Shown in pieces: positions 1-8,468 of a stretch of DNA of 64,000 nucleotides (positions are counted from its first letter, which is position 1; each line of letters begins with the position of its first letter). The stretch spans positions 30,527 to 94,526 of the forward strand of contig CAILRB010000014.1 of the NCBI GenBank assembly GCA_903836465.1. The letters run 5' to 3'. A program made the position numbers and the translations under genes. This stretch comes from an uncultured Chlorobiaceae bacterium. Its GTDB lineage: Bacteria > Bacteroidota > Chlorobiia > Chlorobiales > Chlorobiaceae. The notes under the pieces are model-generated. The model ran no database searches. It was given only the letters and a program-made list of their open reading frames with translations, and was not told where the DNA came from.

Positions 1-1183
1 GCGCACGGTCAAGATCGCCGGTAAGATGGTGAAGGTTGCGAACCATTGATCCAAAACCGCAGAAGGTGAGCGGAGAGCCCAGTGACGCCGCATCACCGAA
101 GAGAATGATATTGTCATCGGCAATTTCCCTGGTGCGATCGAAGCCGTCATGACAATAGGCTGGAATAATGCCATAGACAGGGCGGTGAATCACAAAATCC
201 TTTCCGGCTTTTTTGTACTCAGGAAGTATTTTGAAGTACGTCTCAAAAAGAGCGAGCAACGACTTGTCGTTCGGGGAATCAGCTTCGTCATAAAAGAAGA
301 GATAGGTGATATACTTCTCCCCTTCAGCAGGAAACCCTTCCCAGATAAGCTGACGACCTTTTCCGGGTGTGGTTTCGGCAGGCCTTGTCGTGGCAAGAAT
401 TTCTCCGGTGTCGAAATCAATATCATCAAAACCGCTCGCTATGGTGCCAACCGTAGGACAAACATGGGTCTGGGGAAAGCCTTCGTTGAGCTGCATAGCG
501 ACAGGAGAGAGTATTCCCATGACATCGACCAGCACTTTTGCCTTGTAGTAGAAGGCTTTCCCCTGACGATCTTCAACCTTTACAACAATATGGTCGTCAA
601 ACTGGTAACAGCAGAGAAAGTTACTTCCGGCAATGATCGTGCTTCCTGAAGCGGCCTGAACCTTCTTTTTTGCCAGATTAAGAAGCTTGTCTGCATCAAC
701 AGCACAATCAAGCACACTGTCCATGACAAGCCTTTTCTGGCTGCCGTCGGGCTGGTAAAATTCAACCCAGCCGTTTTTGTACTGGCGAACAATAACCGAA
801 TCAATCTCACTTTCAGTAAAAAGGCCGATAGCCGAGAGATTGAGAAGCTCTTTTCGGGAAATATTCCAGTCTCTGGTAGATTTTGCCGGAGTCTGGCGAT
901 CAAAAATCATCACCTTCCGGCCATACTTTCCCGCCATAACTCCGGCATGAAGAAGGCTGAGCGTTCCGCCAGCGTAGATCAAGTCATACTCACCACTGAT
1001 CACCGCATCTTTTGGAAGATCACTGGATGACAGGATCACCTTTTGAACAGGTTGTTTTACCCGCTCCCAGTAACGGTCAAGTTCAATGATATTATGAAGA
1101 TGCTGCTCACCATTCTCAATCGATGAAAATGCCTTGTAAAGATAAGGTTTTGATTGCTTGATGTTCTCGAGTAACAACGACAT
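1..1183 (-). CDS. cruA: Lycopene cyclase CruA family protein (partial, runs off left edge)
   Basis: An open minus-strand frame starts at the ATG at 1183 and runs to base 1 without a stop, so about 394 N-terminal codons are present. A dinucleotide-binding segment (YDLIYAGGTLSLLHA, residues 67-80) is followed by DWNISRKEL (105-113), a signature I recognise from CruA-type FAD-dependent lycopene cyclases. Near the edge, FGDAASLGSPLTFCGFGS looks like the second FAD-contact motif. CruA cyclises lycopene ends, and in green sulfur bacteria it leads to gamma-carotene and chlorobactene. It is an FAD protein that probably acts at the membrane. The next gene (ABC ATPase) is on the same strand but gives no functional link. 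The family call rests on motif memory, and the C-terminus lies outside the window. Confidence 0.72.
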   Translation of the reverse strand, partial: MSLLLENIKQSKPYLYKAFSSIENGEQHLHNIIELDRYWERVKQPVQKVILSSSDLPKDAVISGEYDLIYAGGTLSLLHAGVMAGKYGRKVMIFDRQTPAKSTRDWNISRKELLNLSAIGLFTESEIDSVIVRQYKNGWVEFYQPDGSQKRLVMDSVLDCAVDADKLLNLAKKKVQAASGSTIIAGSNFLCCYQFDDHIVVKVEDRQGKAFYYKAKVLVDVMGILSPVAMQLNEGFPQTHVCPTVGTIASGFDDIDFDTGEILATTRPAETTPGKGRQLIWEGFPAEGEKYITYLFFYDEADSPNDKSLLALFETYFKILPEYKKAGKDFVIHRPVYGIIPAYCHDGFDRTREIADDNIILFGDAASLGSPLTFCGFGSMVRNLHHLTGDLDRA

Positions 1184-1214
1184 AGAAGTAATAATGGTAC
1201 TATTGTATTTTACA

Positions 1215-1934
1215 TCAGACCGGCTGCTCGATCCTTGCCCGTAAAGGCCTGTCAGTTTCTATCTTTCCATCAACAAGATGAATCCGGCGTTTGGCATGGT
1301 TGGCAAACTCTTCATCGTGGGTAACGACAATAACCGTCTGCCCCTGCTCCCTGTTGAGCCGGTCAAAAAGCTGATAGACATTTTTTGCAGAACGCGAATC
1401 AAGATTGCCGGTTGGTTCATCACCAAGCAGAACTTTCGGTTCGTTGGCAAGAGCACGCGCAATGGCAACCCGCTGCTGCTGCCCGCCGGACAACTGGCTT
1501 GGTTTGTTGGTATACTTGTTCTGCATGTCAACCATGTCGAGCAGTTTCATTGCCCGTTCCCTGATCTCTTTACGGGTGCGCCTGCCGTTAATCATCATCG
1601 GCATACTGACATTCTCAACAGCGTTAAACTCAGGCAGCAAAAAGTGAAACTGATAGATAAACCCTATTTTTTCATTCCTGATACGGTTCATCTCCGTCTC
1701 ATTTTTTTCAGTGATTTCATCTCCATCAAGCCACACTTTACCAGCGGTCGGCTTGTCGAGACCGCCCATAAGGTAAAGCAGTGTCGATTTACCGGAACCT
1801 GAAGGCCCTGTAATGGCAAGAAACTCCCCTGCATTAACTTCCAGTGAAAGATTTGGAATAATGGTCTGGCGGATAGCCTTGGAGAGTCCAAGCTCCTTAC
1901 GGATATTTTCGAGCCGGAGAATAGTTTCAGCCAT
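1215..1934 (-). CDS. LolD-like ABC transporter ATP-binding protein
   Basis: This 239-residue protein is a complete single ABC ATPase. It has Walker [10 protein letters not shown] (43-51), a Q-loop, signature [15 protein letters not shown] (about 147-161) and Walker [13 protein letters not shown] followed by the His switch VVTHD. The EPTGNLD form and the length match the LolD/MacB/FtsE group, which power lipoprotein release or act with FtsX-type permeases. No permease of the LolC/E type lies beside it, so its partner must be elsewhere. An ftsX gene sits 46 kb away in this window, but nothing in the sequence ties the two together. Assignment to the group is firm and the exact substrate is unknown. 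Confidence 0.85.
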   Translation of the reverse strand: MAETILRLENIRKELGLSKAIRQTIIPNLSLEVNAGEFLAITGPSGSGKSTLLYLMGGLDKPTAGKVWLDGDEITEKNETEMNRIRNEKIGFIYQFHFLLPEFNAVENVSMPMMINGRRTRKEIRERAMKLLDMVDMQNKYTNKPSQLSGGQQQRVAIARALANEPKVLLGDEPTGNLDSRSAKNVYQLFDRLNREQGQTVIVVTHDEEFANHAKRRIHLVDGKIETDRPLRARIEQPV

Positions 1935-2167
1935 CAGTTACCGCATTCGTTGTTCAGGATTGCCAGGAGTACCGTTACCAGTAATGAAAAGAGAAGCAAC
2001 AGGAAAAAGAATTATATTATAACAAAAAAAGGCTGGAAAGAGTGTGGGGTATTTGCTGCGAGGCAAGAACATTAAACAAAGATTTTGTGCCTGTCCTGGA
2101 AACAGTCGATCGCTGCCAGCCGGAATTTGCCGTATCCCAGCGACAAAACAGGTTGAAATGATTCTGC

Positions 2168-3079
2168 TCAGGAAGGCATGGTTTGCAGAAACTTCCTGAC
2201 TTCGAGGACAAAAGCTTCTGGCTGCTCTTCCTGCGGAAGATGTCCGCAATCGGGAATAACGACCAGTTCGGCGTCTGGAAGCTCACGGGCAAGCCGGATA
2301 CTTTCCTCTGTTTTAACCGTTAGATCGTGTTCACCTGTAATAACGAGAGATGGCTTCGACATGGTTTTCAGTCGTTCATCAAGTCTGAGGTGATGTGTCT
2401 CAATAAAAAGCTCCCAGAACGCTCTTGACCAGTCACCAATCATCAGGTCACTGCGAAACGCACTCAGTACATCGCTGCCAAGCCGTTCCTTGTTGTACCA
2501 GAATCCGCGAATATTACGGTCATAAAGTCTGGTGATAAGGAACTTCATCAAACGGGAAAAAATTGGAGTCATGGCTTTCATGACAGGCTTCATGAATGCT
2601 GGTACTTCGCTGGTAGCATAACCGCTGTATATCATTGCGCCAGCAAGCACCAGCCCGTCAACATGCTGTGGATAGCGCAACGCCGTCAAAAGCGCCATCG
2701 TGCCCCCTGTTGAATTGCCAACCAGTACCGCTTTGTTGAAGCCGAGTTTTTTCATCAACGCAATAACCAGATCACTCTGAGCTTCAGGGGTGTAACTGAC
2801 ACCGGTGGCCTTTGAGGGTAACGGGCGTGAGGTAAGGCCAAAACCTGGACGGTCAAATGCCATTATTGATACGCTCTCCGCCAGCCTGTCAAAGACACTG
2901 CGCCATGACCTGATACTTAAAAAACTGCCGTGCAGCAGCACAACGAGCGGCTTTCCGTTACCAGCCAGCCGGTAATGCACCTTGAACCCGTTAACGTCAA
3001 GGAAGTGGCTGCCAAGAGAGAGCTGTTGTTCCATAAACGCATCAGATCCCGATGCCGCACGTTTTATTTCTCCAGTCAT
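2168..3079 (-). CDS. Alpha/beta hydrolase fold protein
   Basis: This 303-residue protein has a full alpha/beta-hydrolase layout. It shows an oxyanion-hole strand LVVLLHGSF (45-53), nucleophile elbow GNSTGG with Ser123, acid in GEHDLTV (Asp252) and catalytic His280 in DCGHLPQEEQ. A lid region of roughly 90 residues (about 150-240) separates core strands. There is no signal peptide, so it is likely cytoplasmic. In phototrophs such hydrolases sit near pigment genes (BchO-type) or act as general esterases. The sequence here does not decide the substrate. The start could also be the internal Met16. Confidence 0.8.
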   Translation of the reverse strand: MTGEIKRAASGSDAFMEQQLSLGSHFLDVNGFKVHYRLAGNGKPLVVLLHGSFLSIRSWRSVFDRLAESVSIMAFDRPGFGLTSRPLPSKATGVSYTPEAQSDLVIALMKKLGFNKAVLVGNSTGGTMALLTALRYPQHVDGLVLAGAMIYSGYATSEVPAFMKPVMKAMTPIFSRLMKFLITRLYDRNIRGFWYNKERLGSDVLSAFRSDLMIGDWSRAFWELFIETHHLRLDERLKTMSKPSLVITGEHDLTVKTEESIRLARELPDAELVVIPDCGHLPQEEQPEAFVLEVRKFLQTMPS

Positions 3080-3184
3080 ATACTATATAAATTTTTAGCC
3101 TTATGTCAGCCACAAGTGTTTCCGGTAGAAAGAAAAAGTAGTGATTTTTTATTGACTGTTGCGCAATGATTGGCAAGCAATTAT

Positions 3185-4207
3185 TCACAAAACAAGATTA
3201 AAGACAAACCCCACCAGCATAATCCCCAACGCCACAATACCGGCAAACACCGCAATAAGCTGAGGTTTAAGCACCTTACGAAGAATAATCATTTCCGGAG
3301 CAGAGAGGGCAATGACGCTCATCATGAAGGCCATCACCGTGCCAAGTGCCGCACCCTTGCCGAGCAGCGCCTGCACAACGGGAAGTATACCCGCAGCATT
3401 GGAGTACATGGGAACGCCGATCAGCACGGCTGCGGGAACCGACCACCAGACGCTTTTGCCCATGAGTGATGCCATAAAATTTTCAGGCACGTAGCCGTGA
3501 ATACCCGCGCCAAGCCCAACACCAAGAACAATGTAGAGCCACACCTTGCCAACGATATCGCGAACGTGCCCGATACCTTCCTGTATCCGCAAGGGTATGC
3601 TCATAGCCGAGTCTTCCAGTTCAGCGGAAACAGGGCTCTCCTGCAGGTTCTGAACCCACTCTTCCAGATAGCGCTCCATATTGAGCTTGCCGATGACCAT
3701 GCCCGCCATTATCGCCACAGTGAGCCCCATACTCGAGTAGAGCAGGGCAACCTTCCAGCCGAACATGCCGAAAAGCAGCGCCAAAGCAACTTCATTAATC
3801 ATCGGCGCTGCAATGAGAAACGAAAAGGTAACGCCAAGCGGCACTCCTGCCTGCAAAAAACCGATGAAGAGCGGTACTGCGGAGCATGAACAGAATGGCG
3901 TCACAATGCCGAGAGTCGCCGCCATAATGTTTCCGATCCCGGTACGATTCCCTGACAGCAATGCACGGGTACGCTCAGCAGAAATAAAGGTATGCACCAC
4001 TCCCATCAGAAAAACCACAACCGTCAGCAGCAGCAGTACTTTCGGCACTTCATAAACAAAAAAGTAAAACGTCTCGCCGAAACGGTTTGCCCTGCTGATC
4101 CCCAAGGCCCGAAGCAGCAGATCGGCAAACAGTTCAAGATTATGGTAGAGCAGGAGCCACAGCAGGGCTGCAACAAGAATGCCTGTCAGCCATTTCAAAT
4201 TTTTCAC
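3185..4207 (-). CDS. UPF0718/ArsP-type permease
   Basis: This polytopic membrane protein has about eight hydrophobic segments. It contains the family hallmark CSCSAVPLFIGFLQAG followed by IAAPMINEVALALLFG, typical of the DUF318/UPF0718 permeases that include the organoarsenical exporter ArsP. I chose the GTG at 4207 (340 residues) because it overlaps the stop of the upstream thioredoxin-like gene by four bases (GTGA), the usual coupled arrangement. The frame stays open to 4255, but a start there would lie well inside the upstream gene. With the thioredoxin-like protein and the ArsR regulator it forms a cassette seen widely in bacteria. The substrate is not known; arsenic, another thiophilic metal or a thiol compound are candidates. 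Confidence 0.82.
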   Translation of the reverse strand: MKNLKWLTGILVAALLWLLLYHNLELFADLLLRALGISRANRFGETFYFFVYEVPKVLLLLTVVVFLMGVVHTFISAERTRALLSGNRTGIGNIMAATLGIVTPFCSCSAVPLFIGFLQAGVPLGVTFSFLIAAPMINEVALALLFGMFGWKVALLYSSMGLTVAIMAGMVIGKLNMERYLEEWVQNLQESPVSAELEDSAMSIPLRIQEGIGHVRDIVGKVWLYIVLGVGLGAGIHGYVPENFMASLMGKSVWWSVPAAVLIGVPMYSNAAGILPVVQALLGKGAALGTVMAFMMSVIALSAPEMIILRKVLKPQLIAVFAGIVALGIMLVGFVFNLVL

Positions 4208-4506
4208 GAACAACAGCCTCCGCTGCTTTTCTCCTTGCTGCCATGGGTGCCACAACAGCAGCCTTGTGGTTTTGCCATCAACAAGTCTCTGATCTCATCA
4301 TAAGAGGGAATACGCCCTTTGCAGAGCACCTTCTCATCGACAACAAGGGCAGGGGTCAACATAATGTTGTATGCCATGATCTGCTGGATATCCTCCACCT
4401 TTTCAACCACGGCATTAATGCCCTCTTTAGAAATAACATCTTTGACCACATCTGCAAGCTGATTGCACTTTGCACAGCCGCTACCAAGTATTTTTACTTT
4501 TTTCAT
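4204..4506 (-). CDS. Small thioredoxin-like redox-active disulfide protein with Cys-rich tail
   Basis: This 100-residue protein has a CxxC pair, C11-A-K-C14, at the thioredoxin position and a cis-proline Thr-Pro at 51-52. It fits the thioredoxin_3 or redox-active disulfide protein 2 family, which accompanies UPF0718 permeases. After the fold ends (about residue 80) there is an unusual tail with C83-C84-C85, a His and a closing C98-C99, which looks like a soft-metal ligand site. The gene is translationally coupled (GTGA) to the permease and probably hands a thiol-bound ligand to it or senses one. The metal role is inferred. Confidence 0.8.
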   Translation of the reverse strand: MKKVKILGSGCAKCNQLADVVKDVISKEGINAVVEKVEDIQQIMAYNIMLTPALVVDEKVLCKGRIPSYDEIRDLLMAKPQGCCCGTHGSKEKSSGGCCS

Positions 4507-4545
4507 TATTTTATTATTTATGTAGTTATAGCAAATAAACGATTA

Positions 4546-4875
4546 TTAAGAACATTTGACTTCCCGATCGCGCATAAAAAATCCAGTAAAAAATGCATGG
4601 GCCTTCAACCAGTTTTCGCGATTAATACAGTAACGAACTTTAGGCGGATTGATTTCACCCTGTATAAGCCCGGCTTCGAGCAACGCTTTCAGGTGTTGTG
4701 AAATCGTTGATTGTGCCATTGGAATTATTTCTGTCAGCTCACCGGTAAAACAGCAGGCTTGACTGTCAAGCAATTTCAATATCTTTATTCTCACAGGATG
4801 GCTTAGAGCCTTGGCAAACACTGCCATCTTCTCTTCTTCTCCGCTATACTCAACAGTTGACAATGTTCTCTGCAT
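4546..4875 (-). CDS. ArsR-family winged-helix repressor
   Basis: With the start at 4875 the protein has 109 residues. HPVRIKILKLL opens the winged helix, STISQHLKALLEAGLI is the recognition helix, and PKVRYCIN forms the wing. A Cys pair C41-C42 sits at the start of helix 3-4, close to where ArsR/SmtB sensors bind metal; C83 and C108 are further candidates. In-frame starts also exist at 4920 (ATG) and 4923 (TTG). The 4875 start is preferred because a possible operator dyad lies just upstream of it and would otherwise be inside the gene. It probably represses itself and the thioredoxin-like/permease genes downstream. Confidence 0.8.
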   Translation of the reverse strand: MQRTLSTVEYSGEEEKMAVFAKALSHPVRIKILKLLDSQACCFTGELTEIIPMAQSTISQHLKALLEAGLIQGEINPPKVRYCINRENWLKAHAFFTGFFMRDREVKCS

Positions 4876-4896
4876 AATAAACGTTCCATTTAGTTC

Positions 4897-4912
4897 ATCG
4901 CAAATATACGAT
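4897..4912. promoter_or_regulatory. Candidate ArsR operator dyad
   Basis: ATCGCAAATATACGAT is an imperfect 16-base dyad, with 12 of 16 positions matching its reverse complement and perfect ATCG/CGAT ends. It lies 22 bases upstream of the preferred arsR start, in the region shared with the divergent AraC gene. ArsR repressors commonly bind such dyads next to their own start. The site is inferred from symmetry and position only. Confidence 0.35.
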
Positions 4913-5013
4913 ATACCCATCAAAAAACGTCTACAAATTATGGAATTGTGGATTTCCGTTTATACTTGTAGTAAGTGTTGATTGTAATGGTTCAAGTCAG
5001 ACAAATATAAGGT

Positions 5014-6021
5014 ATGACAATAGCCAGCAGCAGATTCACCTGGAGCAGTTCTCCTGAAAATAGCGGTATGGCCTTCGAATATTCAGAGCAGGATATGCCA
5101 CAAACACAGCATAAAATGCCTGAAGAGATAGGGCAAGGGTGGTTTCAGTCAATTCACTTGCCGTTGAATATGGTCATTCGTCGTGGCATTACTCACTTCA
5201 AACCGGAAGTATCGGGGAAACTGTTACCTGTTGCGACGATTGAAGAGCTTTTCTTTGAACCAGTGCTCTGTGTGCAGTCAACAAAAAAAGGACGTGTCGT
5301 GCTTTTGGATAACAGGCTCGGGAATGACTTTATTTTCGGCCACGAGCATTGTCTGTTTGAGCATATTAATGTTCGGAAAAGCCTCGTCCGATTGGATGGC
5401 AGCGAGGATATTGAAATGACCACTCTTGTCGTCGGTGAATCGGTACTGAATCAACTGCTCGGGAAAGAGTATGCGCAATCACTGTTGAGCGGACTGAACG
5501 TTACATTGATATCGTCTATAGCAGTCAACAAGGTCCCACAACACATTAACACGCTGCTTCATTCTTGTATATCAGATCATTTGACCGGACATATCGGAAA
5601 ACTGCATATCCAGGCAAAAGTACTTGATTATCTTTGTGCTCTCTCTCAACATTTTGTTGGTGCGACCGAAAACCAGACGCCGGAGTCAGAAATACAAACG
5701 CGGATACATCAGATGCATGATGATCTTCTTCAACTGGCAGGGAAGGTGCCGTCTCTGAACGAGCTGGCGGTGAAGTATGATATACCTGGTCGAAAGCTGA
5801 AAGAGGGATTTACGGCCATATACGGAAAGTCCCTTTTCAGCTACATCTCAGAAGTACGCCTTAAAGAATCACATACTGTTCTGATAGAAACAGATATCCC
5901 AATGAAAACCATCGCCAAAAATCTGGGATACTCACATGTCAATCACTTTATAACCGCTTTCGGCAAGCAATTCGGCTATTCGCCCGGCATTGTGAGGAAG
6001 AAATTCGCAAAAAAAACATAA
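5014..6021 (+). CDS. AraC-family transcriptional regulator
   Basis: This 335-residue protein ends in the two-helix-turn-helix AraC DNA-binding domain (about residues 235-332). The first helix pair is around LNELAVKYDIPGRKLKEGF and the second around MKTIAKNLGYSHVNHFITAF, closing with QFGYSPGIVRKKF. The N-terminal 230 residues have no motif I recognise and presumably sense a ligand. The start is supported by AAGG a few bases upstream of the ATG at 5014. It diverges from the ArsR cassette across about 90-140 bases, so the two may share promoter DNA. The target is unknown. Confidence 0.85.
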   Translation: MTIASSRFTWSSSPENSGMAFEYSEQDMPQTQHKMPEEIGQGWFQSIHLPLNMVIRRGITHFKPEVSGKLLPVATIEELFFEPVLCVQSTKKGRVVLLDNRLGNDFIFGHEHCLFEHINVRKSLVRLDGSEDIEMTTLVVGESVLNQLLGKEYAQSLLSGLNVTLISSIAVNKVPQHINTLLHSCISDHLTGHIGKLHIQAKVLDYLCALSQHFVGATENQTPESEIQTRIHQMHDDLLQLAGKVPSLNELAVKYDIPGRKLKEGFTAIYGKSLFSYISEVRLKESHTVLIETDIPMKTIAKNLGYSHVNHFITAFGKQFGYSPGIVRKKFAKKT

Positions 6022-6120
6022 TTTTTTATTACGTTTAGCCCTGAAATTCGAATAATCAAAGAGAACAAGAAATAAATAGGAGCAAACTCTATCGCGTTTT
6101 TTTCCATGATTTTTTTTGTA

Positions 6121-6150
6121 TAGGGATATATAGTTAATGCTATAACGATT
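6121..6150. promoter_or_regulatory. Candidate ModE (molybdate) operator upstream of modD
   Basis: The segment reads TAGGGATATATAG then TTAATG then CTATAACGATT. The right arm TATAACGAT matches the half-site of ModE boxes well. The left arm matches the inverted half-site at about 6 of 9 positions. It lies 14 bases before the modD start, so a bound repressor would block the mod operon when molybdate is plentiful. No modE gene is in the window. This is inferred from position and partial symmetry. Confidence 0.35.
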
Positions 6151-6163
6151 AAGGACAGCAACA

Positions 6164-7018
6164 ATGCTCTATCAACTGTCTGACACCGACATAGAACGGT
6201 TTATCGAAGAGGATGTGCCTTATGGTGATCTGACGACCTTACTGCTCGGCATCGGCGCTTTGGAGGGAAAGATCACCTTTACAAGCCGTGAAATAACAAC
6301 ACTCTGCTGCACGGAGGAAGCTTCGCGTGTTCTGGAACATTGCGGAGCATCGGTAACCTTCTGCATGAAAAGCGGAACAACCGTTGACGCTGGGGTTGTC
6401 ATCCTTTCAGCCAACGGATCTGCAGATGCTCTTCATGCCGGATGGAAAGTGGCACTGAATTTGCTTGAGTACGCCTCAGGTATTGCTACCCGGACAAGGA
6501 ACATCGTCAACCGGGTAAAAGAGGTCGATCCTGGTATGAGAGTCCTCACAACCCGAAAGTCCTTCCCCGGAACAAAAAAAATTGCGATCAAGGCCATCAT
6601 CGCTGGCGGGGCACTCCCCCATCGGCTCGGCTTGTCAGAGTCTGTGCTTGTTTTCCGGCAACATACAGCTTTTTGCGGTGGCCTTGACAATTTTCTTCAA
6701 ACCGTAACCGATTTGAAAACCAAAACACCAGAACATAAAATCATTGTTGAAGCTGAAACTGCGGAGGATGCAATGAAAATAGCTGCTGCGGGCGTTGATG
6801 TGGTTCAGATTGACAAGCTTCCTCCTGAAGAGCTCTCAGTGCTCGTCAGGAGGCTTCACCAGGAGGCTCCCGGCGTCACTGTTTCGGCGGCAGGCGGTAT
6901 CACGGCGCAAAATGCCTCAGCGTATGCCGAAACCGGGGTTGATATCCTTGTGTTGTCGTCCGTCTATTTCGGGAAACCCTCTGACATTGCTGTTTCAATG
7001 TTTCCTTTACCATCATAA
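6164..7018 (+). CDS. modD: ModD, NadC-like protein of molybdate operon
   Basis: This 284-residue protein belongs to the quinolinate phosphoribosyltransferase (NadC) fold. It opens with the VPYGDLTT segment typical of that fold and has TTRKSFPGTKKIAIKA in the middle and VSAAGGITAQNASAYAETG near the end. Those motifs plus its place directly before modABC identify it as ModD, whose biochemical job in molybdenum transport operons is not established. A GGAC-type ribosome site (6153) precedes the ATG. Only three bases separate its stop from modA. NadC itself is the alternative, but the operon context makes ModD much more likely. Confidence 0.85.
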   Translation: MLYQLSDTDIERFIEEDVPYGDLTTLLLGIGALEGKITFTSREITTLCCTEEASRVLEHCGASVTFCMKSGTTVDAGVVILSANGSADALHAGWKVALNLLEYASGIATRTRNIVNRVKEVDPGMRVLTTRKSFPGTKKIAIKAIIAGGALPHRLGLSESVLVFRQHTAFCGGLDNFLQTVTDLKTKTPEHKIIVEAETAEDAMKIAAAGVDVVQIDKLPPEELSVLVRRLHQEAPGVTVSAAGGITAQNASAYAETGVDILVLSSVYFGKPSDIAVSMFPLPS

Positions 7019-7021
7019 AAC

Positions 7022-7780
7022 ATGCTGGATATGAAAAATTCAATGAAGCGAATCACTCTCCTCTATGTGATATTTCTCATCATGACTGCTCCGGCAATGG
7101 CTGGAGAGCTGAACCTTTCGGTTGCTGCAAGCCTGAAAGAGGTCATCAATGAGCTGACTGCCAGTTACATAGCAAAACATCCCGCAACGGTGTTTGTTAA
7201 AAATTTTGGCTCTTCCGGAACACTTGCCGGTCAAATTGAAAACGGCGCTCCGGCTGACCTCTTTATTGCAGCAAACACGGAGTGGATGGAATACCTGAAA
7301 AAGAAAAATCTTGTTGATGGCAGCAGCGAAAAGACGTTTGCCTTTAACTCTCTTGTTTTTGCTGGAACGACGAAGAAGCATGTTTCTTCAATGAATGATC
7401 TGCCTGTGCTGGAGAAAATTGCTATCGGAAGTCCAAAAAGTGTGCCAGCAGGTGAGTATGCCATGGCTGCCATAACAAAAGCAGACATTGCAACAAAGCT
7501 TGAGGGCAAGCTGGTTATGGCCAAGGACGTCAGAGAGTGCCTCATGTATGCGGAAATCGGTGAGGTGGATGGTGCCTTTGTTTATCGCACCGATGCACTG
7601 CAGGCACAAAAAGCAAAGTTACTCTTTGTGGTACCGCAAAAGCTTTACCCGAGAGTTGTTTACCCAATGGCGTTGACCGTAAAAGCGGCACAGAACAGCG
7701 AGGCAAAGACATTCGAGGCATATCTGCAAGGGGCTGAGGCTAAATCTGTTCTTCGTAAATATGGCTTTCTCCTGAAATAA
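7022..7780 (+). CDS. modA: Molybdate ABC transporter substrate-binding protein ModA
   Basis: This 252-residue protein has an N-terminal signal peptide (Lys/Arg followed by a hydrophobic core ending APAMA-G). The ModA hallmark follows: LSVAASLKEVINEL, NFGSSGTLAGQIENGAPADLF and later SPKSVPAGEYA. It captures molybdate or tungstate in the periplasm and delivers it to ModB. In-frame starts at 7031 and 7043 are possible because no strong ribosome site marks 7022. It is the second gene of a tightly packed modDABC operon. Confidence 0.92.
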   Translation: MLDMKNSMKRITLLYVIFLIMTAPAMAGELNLSVAASLKEVINELTASYIAKHPATVFVKNFGSSGTLAGQIENGAPADLFIAANTEWMEYLKKKNLVDGSSEKTFAFNSLVFAGTTKKHVSSMNDLPVLEKIAIGSPKSVPAGEYAMAAITKADIATKLEGKLVMAKDVRECLMYAEIGEVDGAFVYRTDALQAQKAKLLFVVPQKLYPRVVYPMALTVKAAQNSEAKTFEAYLQGAEAKSVLRKYGFLLK

Positions 7781-7781
7781 T

Positions 7782-8468
7782 ATGGTGCTGGCACCGGAAG
7801 ATATAACCGCAATCTGGCTGTCAATAAAAGTTGCGCTGACGGCGACAGCAATCTCATTGCCTTTCGGTTTTACCATCTCATGGCTGATCGTTTTTAAACC
7901 ATTCAGAGGAAAAGTTTTACTGGAAGTTTTTATTAACCTTCCACTGACACTGCCTCCGGTGGTCATTGGTTTTTTTCTGCTGCTGCTTCTCGGCAAACAC
8001 GGCTGGATAGGAAAACTGCTGGCAGAGTATGGAATAGTCCTCATCTTCACCTGGAAAGCCGCCGTTATTGCCTCAGCAACAGTCGGCTTTCCGCTGCTTG
8101 TACGCTCCATCCGCCTTGGGATGGAATCAATCGACCGGCAACTTATTGATGCTTCACGGACTCTTGGCGCTCACTGGTATGATACTCTTCTGACGATCAT
8201 TCTGCCTCTTTCTTTCCGGGGTATTCTGGCTGGCTCATCGCTGATGTTTGCCCGCAGCCTTGGAGAATTCGGAGCAACCATCATTGTTGCCGGCAATATT
8301 CCGGGAATAACGCAAACGATTCCTCTGGCTATCTATGATTATGCCAGCTCACCCTCAAGCACCACGATGGCTCTTTCTCTCTGTATGGTCTCAGTCCTTA
8401 TTTCAGTGAGCGTGCTTTTTCTGCATGAAGGGCTCACCCGCAAGCTTGACCGGAGCAGAGCATTATGA
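7782..8468 (+). CDS. modB: Molybdate ABC transporter permease ModB
   Basis: This 228-residue inner-membrane permease has about five or six transmembrane helices. The binding-protein-dependent transport (EAA) loop lies around DASRTLGAHWYDTLLTIILP, which docks on the ATPase. Just after it, ARSLGEFGATIIVAGNIPG is the conserved ModB signature. The start codon follows the modA stop by one base, and the stop overlaps modC by four bases (ATGA), so the genes are co-translated. Confidence 0.92.
   Translation: MVLAPEDITAIWLSIKVALTATAISLPFGFTISWLIVFKPFRGKVLLEVFINLPLTLPPVVIGFFLLLLLGKHGWIGKLLAEYGIVLIFTWKAAVIASATVGFPLLVRSIRLGMESIDRQLIDASRTLGAHWYDTLLTIILPLSFRGILAGSSLMFARSLGEFGATIIVAGNIPGITQTIPLAIYDYASSPSSTTMALSLCMVSVLISVSVLFLHEGLTRKLDRSRAL

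Noticed and set aside
149..649. 166-codon plus-strand frame near the left edge
   Set aside because: It lies entirely opposite the cruA frame, which carries recognisable FAD and DWNISR motifs. The plus frame has no family features.
1278..1802. 174-codon plus-strand frame
   Set aside because: Antisense shadow of the ABC ATPase gene with its Walker motifs.
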